This document shows, piece after piece, positions 54,974 to 64,000 of a stretch of 64,000 nt of DNA. The DNA is from Streptomyces sp. CBMA29. GTDB lineage: Bacteria; Actinomycetota; Actinomycetes; Streptomycetales; Streptomycetaceae. The first letter of the stretch is position 1. Every line of letters starts with the position of its first letter. The notes under the pieces were generated by a model. That model saw nothing but the letters and a program-made list of their open reading frames with translations. It was not told the DNA's origin and ran no database searches. The stretch lies in assembly GCF_014596445.1 (NCBI RefSeq), contig NZ_MECL01000028.1:1-64000 (forward strand). Direction: 5' to 3'. A program made the position numbers and the translations under genes.

Positions 54974-55569
54974 CGCCCTGGACCGGCCTTGGCTTCCCGC
55001 GCGACGAACCCGCACGGCGAACCCGCGCGCGTCCCGCGTCAGGTCCGCCGTCGCGAGGCCGCGCCCGACACGCTGCCGGTCGGTCGTACGGGCCAGGCCC
55101 GACCCGACCCGCCCGTTACGCAGGCGCTGTCGACACCCCGCACGAGTCCCTCGCCGACTGCCCGGCGCACTTCGGCGTGCGCGTGCCGCCCGGCGACAGC
55201 GGGGCCTTTCGCCGGCCAACTCCATGACGTCACCGACGTGTTGCGCGGTCCCGCCGCGTCGAAGGACGACAACGGCCCCGGCCATCTCATCGACCGACCG
55301 CGCACCCTCCGCGCCTCCCGCGAGCGGAACTGACCGCCGTACGGGCGCGCCGGACAGGTGGCCGGATCGGGCACGGCAGGCGATTGCCGACATGTTACCT
55401 CGTTGTGAATAGAAAAATTCATCTTCCCGAGGCATTGCATTGGATGCGTCACAAACTTACGTTGCATAGGTCGATTCACGGCGGCCACGTAATGACGCGG
55501 CCGTGCGCAAAGGGACCTGGGTGGCGGGTGAGGGGACCGTGATCCGGGAGCCCGAGGTGGGAGGAAGAG
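54974..55569. other. Intergenic region with AT-rich promoter before the ABC importer
   Basis: 596 bp. No frame is convincing. The part 55385-55480 is unusually AT-rich for this genome and carries two inverted repeats (tgaat/attca at 55406-55421, tgcat pairs at 55434-55471), the likely promoter and operator of the importer operon, possibly bound by the RpiR protein. The part 54974-55330 may be decayed coding DNA but is not recognisable. Confidence 0.45.
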
Positions 55570-56529
55570 ATGGATCGTTCGGTGAGAGTCCTCGTGTCCG
55601 TCACAGCCGCACTGCTGGGGGTGGTGACGGTCGCGGCGTGCGGCGACGGCGGTGGATCGGCCGCGAACGCCGGTCCGACCGGGAGCGGCGGCGCTACCGC
55701 TGCGGCGTCCGCGAGCGGTGACCCCGCGCTCAACGCGCTGCTGCCCGCGGCGATCAGGAAGTCCGGCGTCGTGAAACTGGCCACCGACGCCGAGTACCCG
55801 CCGTGCGAGAGCGTCGAAGGCGGAGCCAAGACCATGGTCGGGTACGAGCCCGACCTGTGGAACGCCATGGCCGCCAAGCTCGGCATCCGGGTGGACGCCA
55901 CGTCGATCACCTTCGACAGCCTCATACCGGGCGTCCAGAGCGGCCGTTACGACATGGCCATGGAGTGCATATCGGACAACACCGAGCGCGAGAAGCAGGT
56001 CACCTTCGTCGACAACGCGTACGCGACCGGCGCCGTCTACACGCTGGAGTCCGACACCAAGGTCACCTCCGACCCGCTGTCGCTGTGCGGTCTCAGCACG
56101 GGAACCCAGCAGGGCCTCGACCTCGCGGAGCAGATCGACACCACGTTCAACCCGCACTGTACGAAGGCCGGAAAGCCGGCCATCTCCGTGCACAAGTTCC
56201 CGACCGCCAACGCGGCGCTGCTGGCCCTCTATTCGGGCCGCGTGGACTTCGTCCTCAACGACTACGCGGCGGCCGACGCCCTCAAGAAGGCCGCGCCGAA
56301 GCCGATCCGTATGGTCACCAATCCGCTGCTCCAGAAGTACTACAACGGCATGATCTTCAAGAAGGACGCCACGCAGTTGCAGCAGGCGTTCCTCGGCGCC
56401 CTCAAGGCGGTCATCGCCAGCGGTGAGTACGCCACGATCATGAAGAAGTGGGACCTGGACGACCTACAGTTGACGGAGCCGGGCATCAACCTGGCGGCCA
56501 GCAGCCCGATTCCGACCCCGACGCCATGA
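55570..56529 (+). CDS. Polar amino-acid-type ABC transporter, substrate-binding lipoprotein
   Basis: 319 residues from ATG at 55570 (GGGAGGAAG). The signal peptide ends in lipobox VAAC (Cys24), followed by a Gly/Ser linker. The SBP_bac_3 domain has LATDAEYPPCE, VGYEPDLWNAMAAKLG, GVQSGRYDMAMECISDNTEREKQV and GRVDFVLNDYAAA, typical of amino-acid and opine binding proteins. Two disulfide-capable Cys pairs occur. It is the first gene of a transporter operon that also leads to the cucumopine-synthase-like genes. The ligand is probably a polar amino acid or derivative. Confidence 0.9.
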   Translation: MDRSVRVLVSVTAALLGVVTVAACGDGGGSAANAGPTGSGGATAAASASGDPALNALLPAAIRKSGVVKLATDAEYPPCESVEGGAKTMVGYEPDLWNAMAAKLGIRVDATSITFDSLIPGVQSGRYDMAMECISDNTEREKQVTFVDNAYATGAVYTLESDTKVTSDPLSLCGLSTGTQQGLDLAEQIDTTFNPHCTKAGKPAISVHKFPTANAALLALYSGRVDFVLNDYAAADALKKAAPKPIRMVTNPLLQKYYNGMIFKKDATQLQQAFLGALKAVIASGEYATIMKKWDLDDLQLTEPGINLAASSPIPTPTP

Positions 56530-57506
56530 CCGCCCCCGCCGCCGCACGGGTCGCCTCCGCCGAGGACGTCGTGCTGAGCGCGGACGAGGTGGCCGGACTG
56601 CCGGTACGCCGCCCCGCCCGCCCGCTGCGATGGGTGACCGCCGCACTGGTCCTGCTGCTGCTCGCGGTGGCCGCCGACACCCTGGTGGAGAACGGCAACT
56701 TCGCCTGGTCGGTGGTCGGCCACTACCTGTTCGACTCCTCGATCCTGCGGGGCCTGGTCACCACGCTGTGGCTGACCGCGCTCTCCATGGTGATCGGGAT
56801 CGTGCTCGGCGCGGTGCTGGCGCTGATGCGGATGTCGGCCAACCCCTTCACCTCCGGGGTGAGCCACCTCTACATCTGGTTCTTCCGCGGCACACCGGTG
56901 CTGGTGCAGTTGGTGTTCTGGTACAACCTGGCGGCGCTGTTCCCCGAGCTGTCGATCGGAGTGCCGTTCGGCGGGCCGGTGTTCGCCTCCGGCTCCTCGA
57001 CCGCGCTGATCACCCCGTACTCCGCCGCGCTGCTGGGCCTCGGGCTCAACGAGGCCGCGTACATGGCGGAGATCGTCCGGGCCGGTGTGCGATCGGTGGA
57101 CGAGGGGCAGTTGGAGGCGGCCCGCGCGCTGGCCATGAGCGCGGCCCAGACCCACCGCAAGATCCTGCTGCCGCAGGCGATGCGGGTGATCATCCCGCCG
57201 ACCGGCAACGAGTTCATCGGCATGCTGAAGACGACCTCGCTGGTCAGCGTGATCTCGCTGTCCGACCTTCTGTACTCGGCGCAGTCGATCTACGCGCACA
57301 ACTTCCAGACGATCCCGCTGCTGATCGTGGTCAGCCTCTGGTACCTGCTGTTCACGAGCGTGCTCTCGGTCGCGCAGAGCTTCCTGGAACGCCGCTTCGA
57401 CCGCGCCCAGTCGGTGCGGCCGAGGTCGCCGTGGCCGAAGCGGCAGCGGTCGAGGCCGCTTTCGACGAAGGCGCGGGAGACAGAGGAGCTGCCCGATGAG
57501 CGGTGA
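56526..57506 (+). CDS. Polar amino-acid-type ABC transporter, permease
   Basis: 326 residues from ATG at 56526, which overlaps the previous stop (ATGA). A hydrophilic N-terminus (about 35 residues) precedes an extra first helix and the HisM-type permease core ([59 protein letters not shown] with the EAA loop). The C-tail is strongly basic. A single permease gene suggests a homodimeric channel. It works with the binding protein and ATPase of the same operon. Confidence 0.9.
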   Translation: MTAPAAARVASAEDVVLSADEVAGLPVRRPARPLRWVTAALVLLLLAVAADTLVENGNFAWSVVGHYLFDSSILRGLVTTLWLTALSMVIGIVLGAVLALMRMSANPFTSGVSHLYIWFFRGTPVLVQLVFWYNLAALFPELSIGVPFGGPVFASGSSTALITPYSAALLGLGLNEAAYMAEIVRAGVRSVDEGQLEAARALAMSAAQTHRKILLPQAMRVIIPPTGNEFIGMLKTTSLVSVISLSDLLYSAQSIYAHNFQTIPLLIVVSLWYLLFTSVLSVAQSFLERRFDRAQSVRPRSPWPKRQRSRPLSTKARETEELPDER

Positions 57507-58281
57507 ACTCAAGGACGGGCGGCGGCTGATGGTCGACGCTCGCGGCGTACGCAAGTCCTTCGGACACGTCGAGGTGCTCCAAGGCGTCGATCTGACCGTC
57601 GCCAAGGGCGAGGTGGCGTGTCTCATCGGCCCCTCGGGCTCCGGCAAGTCGACGTTCCTGCGGTGCGTCAACCGGCTGGAGACCATCGACGCGGGCGCCA
57701 TCGTGGTCGACGGCCGATTGATGGGCCACCACGTCGCCGGTGACCATTTGGTGGAGCTGCGCGAACGGCAGGTGACCCGCAACCGGACCGAGATCGGCAT
57801 GGTCTTCCAGCGGTTCAACCTCTTCTCGCACATGACCGCGCTCGACAATGTCACCACCGCGCCGCGCACCGTTCGCGGGCTGTCCCGCGACCGGGCCCGT
57901 GCCGAGGCGATGGAGTTGCTGGAGCGGGTCGGTCTGGCCGACCGCGCGCGCCACTACCCGGCGCAGTTGTCCGGCGGACAGCAGCAGCGCGTCGCCATCG
58001 CCCGCGCCCTGGCCATGCGGCCCAAGCTGATGCTCTTCGACGAGCCGACCAGCGCGCTCGACCCCGAACTGGTCGGTGAGGTGCTCGCGGTCATGCGGGA
58101 CCTGGCCGAGTCCGGCATGACGATGATCGTCGTCACCCACGAGATCGCCTTCGCGCGCGAGATCGGCTCGTTCGTCACCTTCCTCGACCAGGGCGTCGTG
58201 GTCGAACACGGCACGCCCGCGGAGGTGTTGGACCACACGCGGCACGCCCGTACCCGCGAGTTCCTCGACGCCGTGCTCTGA
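57496..58281 (+). CDS. Polar amino-acid-type ABC transporter, ATP-binding protein
   Basis: 261 residues, overlapping the permease gene by 11 bp. Walker [10 protein letters not shown] (45-53), Q-loop in MVFQRFNLF, signature [15 protein letters not shown] and Walker [14 protein letters not shown] are all intact; the H-loop His is in VVTHEIAFA. This is the GlnQ/HisP group that energises polar amino-acid import. A 74-bp gap separates it from the cucumopine-synthase-like pair, so one transcript is likely. Confidence 0.92.
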   Translation: MSGELKDGRRLMVDARGVRKSFGHVEVLQGVDLTVAKGEVACLIGPSGSGKSTFLRCVNRLETIDAGAIVVDGRLMGHHVAGDHLVELRERQVTRNRTEIGMVFQRFNLFSHMTALDNVTTAPRTVRGLSRDRARAEAMELLERVGLADRARHYPAQLSGGQQQRVAIARALAMRPKLMLFDEPTSALDPELVGEVLAVMRDLAESGMTMIVVTHEIAFAREIGSFVTFLDQGVVVEHGTPAEVLDHTRHARTREFLDAVL

Positions 58282-58355
58282 ACTCCCGCCCGCCCGCCCC
58301 GTCCGACCACCGTTCCCATCCGACCACCGTGCTCACCCCCGACGAAAGGACCCCC

Positions 58356-58847
58356 ATGTCAACCGTCGACATCGACGCCCTCATCCGCGAACTGGACGCG
58401 GAACGCGAGGCGATCTGGTTCACCGTCCCGGAGGAGGTCGCCGCGCTCGGCCGCGGCGAGGTGCCGCGCGGCACCGGGGCGCGCGGGCAGTACCTGAGCA
58501 CCCTGATGTTCGCCGAGGGCGAGGCCCGCACACTCGCCGACGAAATGCTCTGGGGGCTGCTCCAGGTCGCCGAGTCCGACACCGCCGACCTCGGCACGCT
58601 CCAAGCGGTCATCGCCGAGATCATCGGCTACAAGGCGGACTTCTTCGACTTCGTCGGACTGCCGCACGCCGCCGCGCTGATCCACCGCTACGTGGCGGGA
58701 GCCTGCGCCGTCGAGTCGCTGGCCGATCTGCGGCGGCTGACGGCGGCGGCCATCTCGTACGCCAACCGCCTGCACATGTGCGTGGACGCGGTCTATCCGT
58801 GGGCGCTGGGCAACGCCTTCCCGCGCAAGGACCGCGCCGCGGTCTGA
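58356..58847 (+). CDS. Cucumopine-synthase-like helical bundle protein
   Basis: 163 residues from ATG at 58356 (GAAAGGA). It is all-helical by composition: VDIDALIRELDAEREAIWFTVPEEVAALGRGEV, then an internal pattern YLSTLMFAEGEARTLADEMLWGLLQVAESDT and conserved GYKADFFDFVGLPHAAALIHRY. It resembles the C-terminal helical bundle domain of plasmid-borne cucumopine synthases, here as a separate protein. Its partner domain is encoded 54 bp downstream. Cucumopine synthase condenses histidine with 2-oxoglutarate; a similar condensation or its reversal is a reasonable guess. Assignment is from memory of the family. Confidence 0.68.
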   Translation: MSTVDIDALIRELDAEREAIWFTVPEEVAALGRGEVPRGTGARGQYLSTLMFAEGEARTLADEMLWGLLQVAESDTADLGTLQAVIAEIIGYKADFFDFVGLPHAAALIHRYVAGACAVESLADLRRLTAAAISYANRLHMCVDAVYPWALGNAFPRKDRAAV

Positions 58848-58901
58848 ACCGCGACCGGCAGCCAACGTCACAATCCCTGAAGAGAGTTCGGAGAGGTCAT
58901 C

Positions 58902-59324
58902 ATGCAACTGCGGTTCACGGTAGGCGGCGAACAGGTCTGCCTGATCGATGTCTGGGAGGACAAGGTGCCGCGTCTGGCTGCCGTCCTGCGCGAGAAGCTG
59001 CCCATGAAGAGCACGCTCCAGCACGGCAAGCTGATAGGCGACATGGTCTTCTTCTCGCTGCCGATCGTCGCGCCCTGGGAGAACATGTACCGCACCGAGC
59101 AGGTCGGCCGGATGCGGCGCGAGGAGAAGGGCGAGGCCACCGGCGCCGTCTGCTTCTACAGCCCGCGGCAGCAGTTCTGCATCGTCTACGGTGACGACAC
59201 CGCCGACGAGCCGCTTAAGATCTCCTACATCGGAGAGGTCGTCGAAGGCGCGCTCCAGATGCGCCTGGTCGGTCTGGAGACGTGGCTGCGCCAGGGCGCG
59301 CTGGTGGAACTCTCGCTCGCGTGA
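58902..59324 (+). CDS. DUF3830/cyclophilin-like protein, cucumopine-synthase N-domain type
   Basis: 140 residues. The sequence has the DUF3830 cyclophilin-like pattern: a start strand LRFTVGGEQ, PRLAAVLREKLPMKSTLQHGKLIGDMVFFSLPIVAPWENMY, then FYSPRQQFCIVYGDD and the tail IGEVVEGALQMRLVG. In cucumopine synthases this fold forms the N-terminal half. Conserved His (HGKLIGD) and Glu (PWEN) are candidates for catalysis. The gene starts after AGAGAGTTCGGAGAGG with good spacing and is followed by the RpiR regulator. Together with the preceding gene it probably forms a two-subunit enzyme. Confidence 0.72.
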   Translation: MQLRFTVGGEQVCLIDVWEDKVPRLAAVLREKLPMKSTLQHGKLIGDMVFFSLPIVAPWENMYRTEQVGRMRREEKGEATGAVCFYSPRQQFCIVYGDDTADEPLKISYIGEVVEGALQMRLVGLETWLRQGALVELSLA

Positions 59325-59377
59325 GGCGGGCAGGAGGGCGTCCGACCGCGCGTGGCGCACAGGAGAGGGGTTGGCGG

Positions 59378-60355
59378 ATGCCGGTCAGCGGGCCCGCGGA
59401 CGGCCGTACGGACACGGCGGAGCCGGGACCGGGCCACACGGACCCCGAGCCCGCGGACGGCACCGACCCCGCGGGCTCGGGCGGCGGCGCGGCCATCCCG
59501 GCCGCGCTGGACTCGCTGTTCGTGACGCAGCTCCAGTCCGGCCGGCTGACGCCCGCGCAGCGCCGGATCGCCCGCTACATCTGCGACCACGGACCCTCGG
59601 TCGCCTTCCTGTCCAGCGGTGAGCTGGCCGCGCGAGCCGGGGTCAGTCAGGCGTCGGTCATCCGCTTCGCCACGGCCGTCGGGTACTCCGGCTACGGCGC
59701 GATGATCGAGGCGATCCGCGAGATCGTCCTCGCTCCCCGCCCCGACCGCGCGGCCGGCGGCGCTTACCCCGCGCTGAACCGTATGCAGCTCGCCGTCGAG
59801 CACAGCATCGACAGCCTGCGCTACCTGCGCGATCACCTCGCCGACCTCGCGCCGCTCCAGGAGGCGGCCCGGCTGCTGGCGGACTCAGCGCCGATGCCGG
59901 TCTGCGGCTTCCGCGGCTCGGTGCCGATGGCCTCGTGGTTCTCGTTCTTCGCGTCGAAGATCCACCCCAACGTCATGGCGCTGTGGGGGAGCGACAGCCA
60001 CATGCTGGAGAAGGTCACGCAGGCGCGGCTGGCCGGGGCGTCCGCGCTGTTCGCCATCGTCATGCCGCGTTACCCGACGCAGGCGCTGCTCACCCTGGAG
60101 GCGGCGCGGCGGTCCGGCCTGAAGGTGGTCCTGCTCGCGGACTCGACCCTCACCCCGCTGGCCTCCCACGCCGACGTGCTGCTGCCCGCGCCGGTCAATC
60201 CGCATTTCGTCTTCGACTCCCAGATCGCCCCCGTCCAGATGGCCGCCGCCCTGCTGGAACTGCTCGCGGACGTCCACCCCGAGCGGACCCAGCAGCGCCT
60301 CGACGCGCTGGAGGAACTGGCCGCGGACCACGACTTCTTCCTGCCGGAGGACTGA
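59378..60355 (+). CDS. RpiR/MurR-family regulator with SIS domain
   Basis: 325 residues from ATG at 59378 (AGGAGAGGGG). After a disordered Asp/Gly/Pro-rich start (1-45), an HTH_6 domain (about 50-125: LTPAQRRIARYICDHG, LSSGELAARAGVSQASVIRFATAVGYSGYGAM) leads to a SIS ligand domain (about 150-290). SIS domains usually bind phosphosugars, but RpiR proteins beside amino-acid transporters occur widely. It is the last gene of the importer/cucumopine-like operon and probably controls it through the AT-rich promoter at 55.4 kb. A terminator follows. Confidence 0.87.
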   Translation: MPVSGPADGRTDTAEPGPGHTDPEPADGTDPAGSGGGAAIPAALDSLFVTQLQSGRLTPAQRRIARYICDHGPSVAFLSSGELAARAGVSQASVIRFATAVGYSGYGAMIEAIREIVLAPRPDRAAGGAYPALNRMQLAVEHSIDSLRYLRDHLADLAPLQEAARLLADSAPMPVCGFRGSVPMASWFSFFASKIHPNVMALWGSDSHMLEKVTQARLAGASALFAIVMPRYPTQALLTLEAARRSGLKVVLLADSTLTPLASHADVLLPAPVNPHFVFDSQIAPVQMAAALLELLADVHPERTQQRLDALEELAADHDFFLPED

Positions 60356-60390
60356 GGCCGTCGGACCGAGGCGGTCGCCCGCGAACGGAC

Positions 60391-60425
60391 GGGTCCGGGC
60401 CCGCCGTGACGGCGGACCCGGATCC
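60391..60425. terminator. Bidirectional hairpin terminator
   Basis: A 15-bp stem with one mismatch and one wobble pair (60391-60405 with 60411-60425) and a 5-nt loop, between the convergent RpiR and cold-shock genes. Confidence 0.8.
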
Positions 60426-60442
60426 GGAGGACCGTGTACGGC

Positions 60443-60649
60443 TCAGCCGGCGCGGACGATGTTCTCCGCCTGCGGGCCCTTCTGACCCTGGGTGACGTCG
60501 AAGGTGACGGGCTCGCCTTCGGTCAGCTCCCGGTATCCGTTGCCCTGGATGTTGGAGTAGTGGGCGAAGACATCGGGGCCTCCGCCTTCCTGGGCGATGA
60601 ACCCGAAGCCCTTCTCGGAGTTGAACCACTTCACCGTGCCGTTGGCCAT
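60443..60649 (-). CDS. CspA-family cold shock protein
   Basis: 68 residues, full-length single cold-shock domain: VKWFN (6-10), RNP1 KGFGFI (13-18), RNP2 VFAHY (27-31) and [11 protein letters not shown] at the end. It binds single-stranded DNA and RNA and acts as an RNA chaperone in cold or growth transitions; Streptomyces carry many copies. A tandem terminator lies downstream. Upstream are about 300 bp without a gene, which may include a long structured leader typical of this family. Confidence 0.95.
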   Translation of the reverse strand: MANGTVKWFNSEKGFGFIAQEGGGPDVFAHYSNIQGNGYRELTEGEPVTFDVTQGQKGPQAENIVRAG

Positions 60650-60956
60650 GCGTGTGAGTCCTCTGCGTCTGTGGTCCGCACCGGTCGCGGAACCTGGTGG
60701 ATCCGCGGCCTGTGGATGCCCGCCTACGGGCACCCGCAGCCGTACGTACCCCATCGCGGCGCGCCGCATGCACGCCGATCGCGCGGATGACCGCGCAGGG
60801 CGAACATGCGCCGCGCCGCGGCCGGAAACCGGCCCTTGAGCGACCCGTCGTCCGGAGCAACACTGACCCGGCAGGGGGTGGGCGGTCGCACCGGCCGGGC
60901 ACGCTCGTGGGATGCTGGGGCGGGATCCGGTCTTGACGAGGGAACGCGGCAGCACG
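60650..60956. other. Divergent upstream region of csp and FUSC genes
   Basis: 307 bp with no convincing gene. It must hold both promoters; the part next to the cold-shock gene may be transcribed as a long 5' leader. No sharp hairpin found. Confidence 0.4.
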
Positions 60957-63257
60957 ATGAGAACGGCACGGAGGATCCGCCACAGGGTCTGGGACCGCTA
61001 CTCGGCCTCCGACCCCGGCCTGCTGCGGCTGATGGCGGGACTGCGGACGGTCGGCTCGATCGGTCTCGCCCTGCTGATCCTGTCCCTGCTGCACATCTCC
61101 GTGACCCATATGGTCGCGGGCGCCATGGCCGCCATGGTCTCCACCTTCGCCATCCGCGAGAAGCGGGTGCGCGACCAGGCCGTCACCCTCGCCCTCGGGC
61201 TGCCCACCGCCTTCGCCTCGGTGTCGCTCGGCGCCCTGCTCAACCCGCACATCGTCATCGGCGACCTCGCCTTCATCCTGCTGATCTTCGGCGCCGCCTA
61301 CGCCCGCCGCTTCGGCGAACGCGGCACCGCGCTCGGGATGATCGGCTTCCAGATCTACTTCCTCTCCCTGTTCGTCCACGCGACCGGCGCCGGTCTGCCG
61401 TCGCTCTACCTCTCGCTCGCGGTCGCCTTCGCGTGCAGCGCCGTCATGCGGTTCGCGCTCGTCCCCGAGACCCCGGAACGCACCCTGGGACGGCTGCGCC
61501 AGGCGTTCCGGGCCAGAACCGCCCAACTCGTCGCCTCCCAGATCGACCTCCTCGACGCCGATTCCGACCGGCTGGAGAGCGTCATCGGCGACCTGCGCAA
61601 GGACGTCGCCCGGCTGCACGAGGCCGCCCTGATGATCCAGAGCGCACTGGAGGTGGGCACCGACGACGAGGCCGCCGCCGCCCTGCTGCAACGCCGGGTC
61701 GCGGACGCCGAGATCGCCGTCGAACGCCTCGGCCTGCTCCTGCTCACCGCCCGCAGCGCGGAACGCGCCGACACCCTGACGCTCCACCTGCCGAACGCGC
61801 CGCTGCCCGCACCCGCGCGCCGCACCGACGACGAGGACGACGCGCTGCGCAAACTGCGCGCCGAGCTGCGGGCGCTGCATCTGCTGGTGACCCGGCTCGG
61901 CACCGACGACCCCGGCACCGCCGTCGCCCAGGTGCGCAACCGCCTGCTGGCCTACCGCGACGAGGAGAATCTGCCGCGCGCCTCGCTCGCCGTCCAGGAC
62001 GCCTTCCGCGGCATCGGCGAGGCCGCGCGCGCCGTCCTCGGCCTGCGGCTGGCGCTCGACGGGCCGGGCGACGAGTCCGACGACACACCCGAGACGATCC
62101 GCTCCCGCGAGGAGTTCGAGGCCGAGGACCTGGCGCTGGCGGGGGAGGGCGAGAGCGAGCAGGACCGCACCGGCCTGGGGCGCCGGACGACCCGCGCCGC
62201 CGTCCAGGTCTCCGCGGGGTCCGCGCTGGCCATCATCGGCGGCGAGTTCCTGTCCACGCAGCGCTGGTACTGGGCGGTCCTGACCTGCTGGGTGGTCTTC
62301 CTCAACACCTCCTCGACCGGCGAGATCCTGGTCAAGGGCTACCGGCGGCTGATCGGCACGGTGTGCGGCGTCGTGGCCGGTGTGCTGCTCGCCGGGGTCG
62401 TCGGCAACCACACCTGGACGGCGTTCACCCTCGTCCTGGTGCTGATCTTCGCGATGTTCTTCACCGCCCCGGTGTCGTACGCGCTGATGTCGTTCTTCGT
62501 CACCGCGATGCTCGGCCTGCTCTACAGCCTGCTGCACACGTACAGCGTCTCGGTGCTCGTGCTGCGCATCGAGGAGACCGCGCTCGGCGCCGCCTGCGGG
62601 GTCATCGCGGCGGTGCTGATCTTCCCGGTCCACACCGATCTGCGCACCGACGAACAACTGATCACCGTCCTGGCCAAGCTCCGCGACGTGGCCACCGCCG
62701 CCGTCGCCCAGCTCAGCGGCGGCCCGGCGGTCGACCTGCTGGACATGGCCCGCGAACTGGACACCGCGCTCGACGACCTGCGCCGCTCCACGCACCCGCT
62801 GACCCATCCGATCACCCCGCTGCGGGGCCGCAGGCGCACCGCTCGCTATCTGGTCGCGCTGCTGGAGACCTGCGCTTACCACGCGCGGTCGCTCGCGGCG
62901 ACCGCCGAACTGGTCCCGTACAGCAAGAGCATCGCCGCCGACCCCCGGCTGGCGGCCGTCGGCGTACGCCTGGAACACAACCTCGACGTGCTCATCGCCC
63001 ACGTGGAGGAGATCAAGGACGACAAGGACGGTACGACGGCCACGGACGGGACGGCGCAGGGCGCGATCCGGACCGAGCCCAGCATCGCCTCCATGCTGGA
63101 GGGCTCCGGCTCCGCCGTACCGCGCTCGGGCTCCGTCACCTTCCGCGTGCTGCGCCACCTCCAGCGGCTGGACGAGGGCGTGGCGGGCCTCGCCCGGCCG
63201 CTCGGTGTCACGGTCGCGACGTCGGGCGGCAGGACCGGCAGCCGCCGGGCGGCCTGA
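60957..63257 (+). CDS. FUSC-family inner membrane protein
   Basis: 766 residues from ATG at 60957 (the site is weak; ATG at 60912 in frame is an alternative). Two sets of membrane helices (about 30-165 and 400-550) flank a long cytoplasmic helical region with coiled-coil character, the layout of fusaric-acid-resistance/aromatic-acid exporters (FUSC, AaeB-like, ArAE). The second set contains [29 protein letters not shown], which matches FUSC. It may export aromatic acids or be involved in envelope stress. It lacks a membrane-fusion partner nearby. A terminator follows. Confidence 0.85.
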   Translation: MRTARRIRHRVWDRYSASDPGLLRLMAGLRTVGSIGLALLILSLLHISVTHMVAGAMAAMVSTFAIREKRVRDQAVTLALGLPTAFASVSLGALLNPHIVIGDLAFILLIFGAAYARRFGERGTALGMIGFQIYFLSLFVHATGAGLPSLYLSLAVAFACSAVMRFALVPETPERTLGRLRQAFRARTAQLVASQIDLLDADSDRLESVIGDLRKDVARLHEAALMIQSALEVGTDDEAAAALLQRRVADAEIAVERLGLLLLTARSAERADTLTLHLPNAPLPAPARRTDDEDDALRKLRAELRALHLLVTRLGTDDPGTAVAQVRNRLLAYRDEENLPRASLAVQDAFRGIGEAARAVLGLRLALDGPGDESDDTPETIRSREEFEAEDLALAGEGESEQDRTGLGRRTTRAAVQVSAGSALAIIGGEFLSTQRWYWAVLTCWVVFLNTSSTGEILVKGYRRLIGTVCGVVAGVLLAGVVGNHTWTAFTLVLVLIFAMFFTAPVSYALMSFFVTAMLGLLYSLLHTYSVSVLVLRIEETALGAACGVIAAVLIFPVHTDLRTDEQLITVLAKLRDVATAAVAQLSGGPAVDLLDMARELDTALDDLRRSTHPLTHPITPLRGRRRTARYLVALLETCAYHARSLAATAELVPYSKSIAADPRLAAVGVRLEHNLDVLIAHVEEIKDDKDGTTATDGTAQGAIRTEPSIASMLEGSGSAVPRSGSVTFRVLRHLQRLDEGVAGLARPLGVTVATSGGRTGSRRAA

Positions 63258-63286
63258 ATCCGTCGCGTCTGAGCCGTGGCACCGAC

Positions 63287-63327
63287 GGCCCGGCGGTACG
63301 GGGCTCGCGCTCCCGTACCACCGGGCC
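63287..63327. terminator. Bidirectional terminator
   Basis: A 16-bp stem with one mismatch (63287-63302 with 63312-63327) between the convergent FUSC and ricin-lectin genes. Confidence 0.87.
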
Positions 63328-63342
63328 TCGGCGGCGGCGCGG

Positions 63343-64000
63343 TCAGTTCAGGGCGAACCTCTGCGCCGCCGTGCCGTTGCAGTCGTGGATCCGCAGGCGG
63401 GTGCCGTTGGCCGTGGCGCCGTTCGGAGAGTCCAGGCAACGCCCGGACTGCGGATTGAGCAGCGATCCGTCGGACTGCTGGACCCACACCTGGCCGCCCA
63501 CCGCGGTGTCGCAGTCGTACAGCTCCACCAGCGAGTCCTGCGCGGTGGCGTTGCCCGCGATGTCGAGGCAGCGGCCGAGCGTGGTGAGCCGGTTCGTGGA
63601 CGTGTGCACCCAGTGCTGGTCGCGGGCGTAGGACTGGCAGTCCCACAGTTGCGCCGCGGACAGATTGCCGCCGCTGTCGTCGCCCGTGATGTCCAGGCAC
63701 TTCGCGCCGGGCCCGGCGATCATCGATCCGCCGTTGACGGTGAAGACCTGCGCGGCCGTGCCGTTGCAGTCGTGGATCTGGAGGCGGGTGCCGTTGGCGG
63801 TCGCGCCGTCGGTCGCGTCGAGGCAGCGGCCGGACTGCGGGTTGAACAGCGAGCCGTCGGCCCGCTGCACCCACTTCTGCCCGCCGACCCCGTTGCAGTC
63901 CCAGAGCTCGACCTGGGTGTTGTTCGCGGTGCCGTTGCCGTTGATGTCCATGCAGCGGCCCAGCGTCCGCAGCGAACTGTCGGGCTCGTGGACCCAGTGC
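63343..64000 (-). CDS. Secreted protein C-terminus with ricin-type beta-trefoil repeats
   Basis: The frame is open beyond the window end, so the N-terminal catalytic part is missing. The 218 visible residues contain at least five QxW-like repeats (VGGQKWVQ, DQHWVH, GGQVWVQ) alternating with GRCLD and VELWDCNG/RLQIHDCNG segments, the marks of two ricin B-type lectin domains (CBM13). These bind galactose, xylan or other sugars and usually sit at the C-terminus of secreted glycosidases. The two visible domains are near-duplicates (NPQSGRCLD, NGATANGTRL), suggesting recent duplication. The catalytic family cannot be told. Confidence 0.85.
   Translation of the reverse strand, partial: HWVHEPDSSLRTLGRCMDINGNGTANNTQVELWDCNGVGGQKWVQRADGSLFNPQSGRCLDATDGATANGTRLQIHDCNGTAAQVFTVNGGSMIAGPGAKCLDITGDDSGGNLSAAQLWDCQSYARDQHWVHTSTNRLTTLGRCLDIAGNATAQDSLVELYDCDTAVGGQVWVQQSDGSLLNPQSGRCLDSPNGATANGTRLRIHDCNGTAAQRFALN

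Noticed and set aside
54803..55435. A 210-codon minus-strand frame after terD
   Set aside because: It crosses terD, has Arg-rich low-complexity sequence and no family resemblance.
60195..63158. A 987-codon minus-strand frame covering the FUSC gene
   Set aside because: Antisense shadow of FUSC; the cold-shock protein inside its end lies in another frame and is real.

Overview
The window is very GC-rich actinobacterial chromosome with Streptomyces-type codon use, GTG and TTG starts, and many 4-bp start/stop overlaps. Gene content points to the Streptomycetaceae: monomeric isocitrate dehydrogenase, an OsdK/OsdR-like dormancy region, LAETG-type sortase substrates and secreted carbohydrate enzymes. 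The first and last genes are cut by the window edges. I saw no tRNA, rRNA, CRISPR array, prophage or intact insertion sequence.

Region 1 (0.6-14.2 kb) looks like an organosulfur utilisation island. It holds two coupled flavin monooxygenases, an SsuABC-like sulfonate transporter, a four-domain rhodanese, an SDR, a LysR regulator, a DszC/SfnB-like flavoprotein and a DHA2 exporter. A decayed aldo/keto reductase lies at the end of the transporter operon. Region 2 (14.2-18.1 kb, minus strand) is a five-gene, tightly coupled operon that I cannot match to a described system: a 62-aa peptide, an unknown helical protein, two paralogous proteins with a THxVFHLTxWG motif, and a beta-lactamase-fold serine hydrolase. 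It is my best candidate for an undescribed system, possibly a ribosomal-peptide pathway. Region 3 (18.3-22.7 kb) has monomeric isocitrate dehydrogenase and an encapsulin with a DyP peroxidase carrying the encapsulin targeting tail.

Region 4 (22.7-31.7 kb) is a divergent catabolic cluster: hydroxyacid dehydrogenase, SDR and DapA-like lyase on one strand; Gfo/Idh/MocA oxidoreductase, split Tm-1-like pair, VOC protein and MFS importer on the other. A GntR regulator closes it, and similar TCTCATATACAA operators lie at its own start and in the central promoter. An arabinofuranosidase with LacI-type operators follows.

Region 5 (33.8-46.6 kb) resembles the mycobacterial DosR and Streptomyces OsdR regulons: M50 protease with CBS domains, DoxX-like membrane protein, Rv1733c-like protein, phosphoketolase, KdpD-N/USP protein, cNMP-domain protein, DevR-like regulator, Acg-like nitroreductase and DevS-like heme kinase. 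Seven copies of a GGGCCG-NN-CGGCCC box sit in its promoters. Region 6 (46.9-54.9 kb) has a sortase substrate, a coupled redox signalling trio (UBP zinc finger, cNMP-histidine kinase, receiver-flavoprotein fusion), a VOC protein, a small secreted peptide, a GH25 lysozyme and a TerD protein. Region 7 (55.4-60.4 kb) couples a polar amino-acid ABC importer to two proteins resembling the separate halves of cucumopine synthase plus an RpiR regulator. Cold-shock protein, FUSC protein and a truncated ricin-lectin protein end the window.
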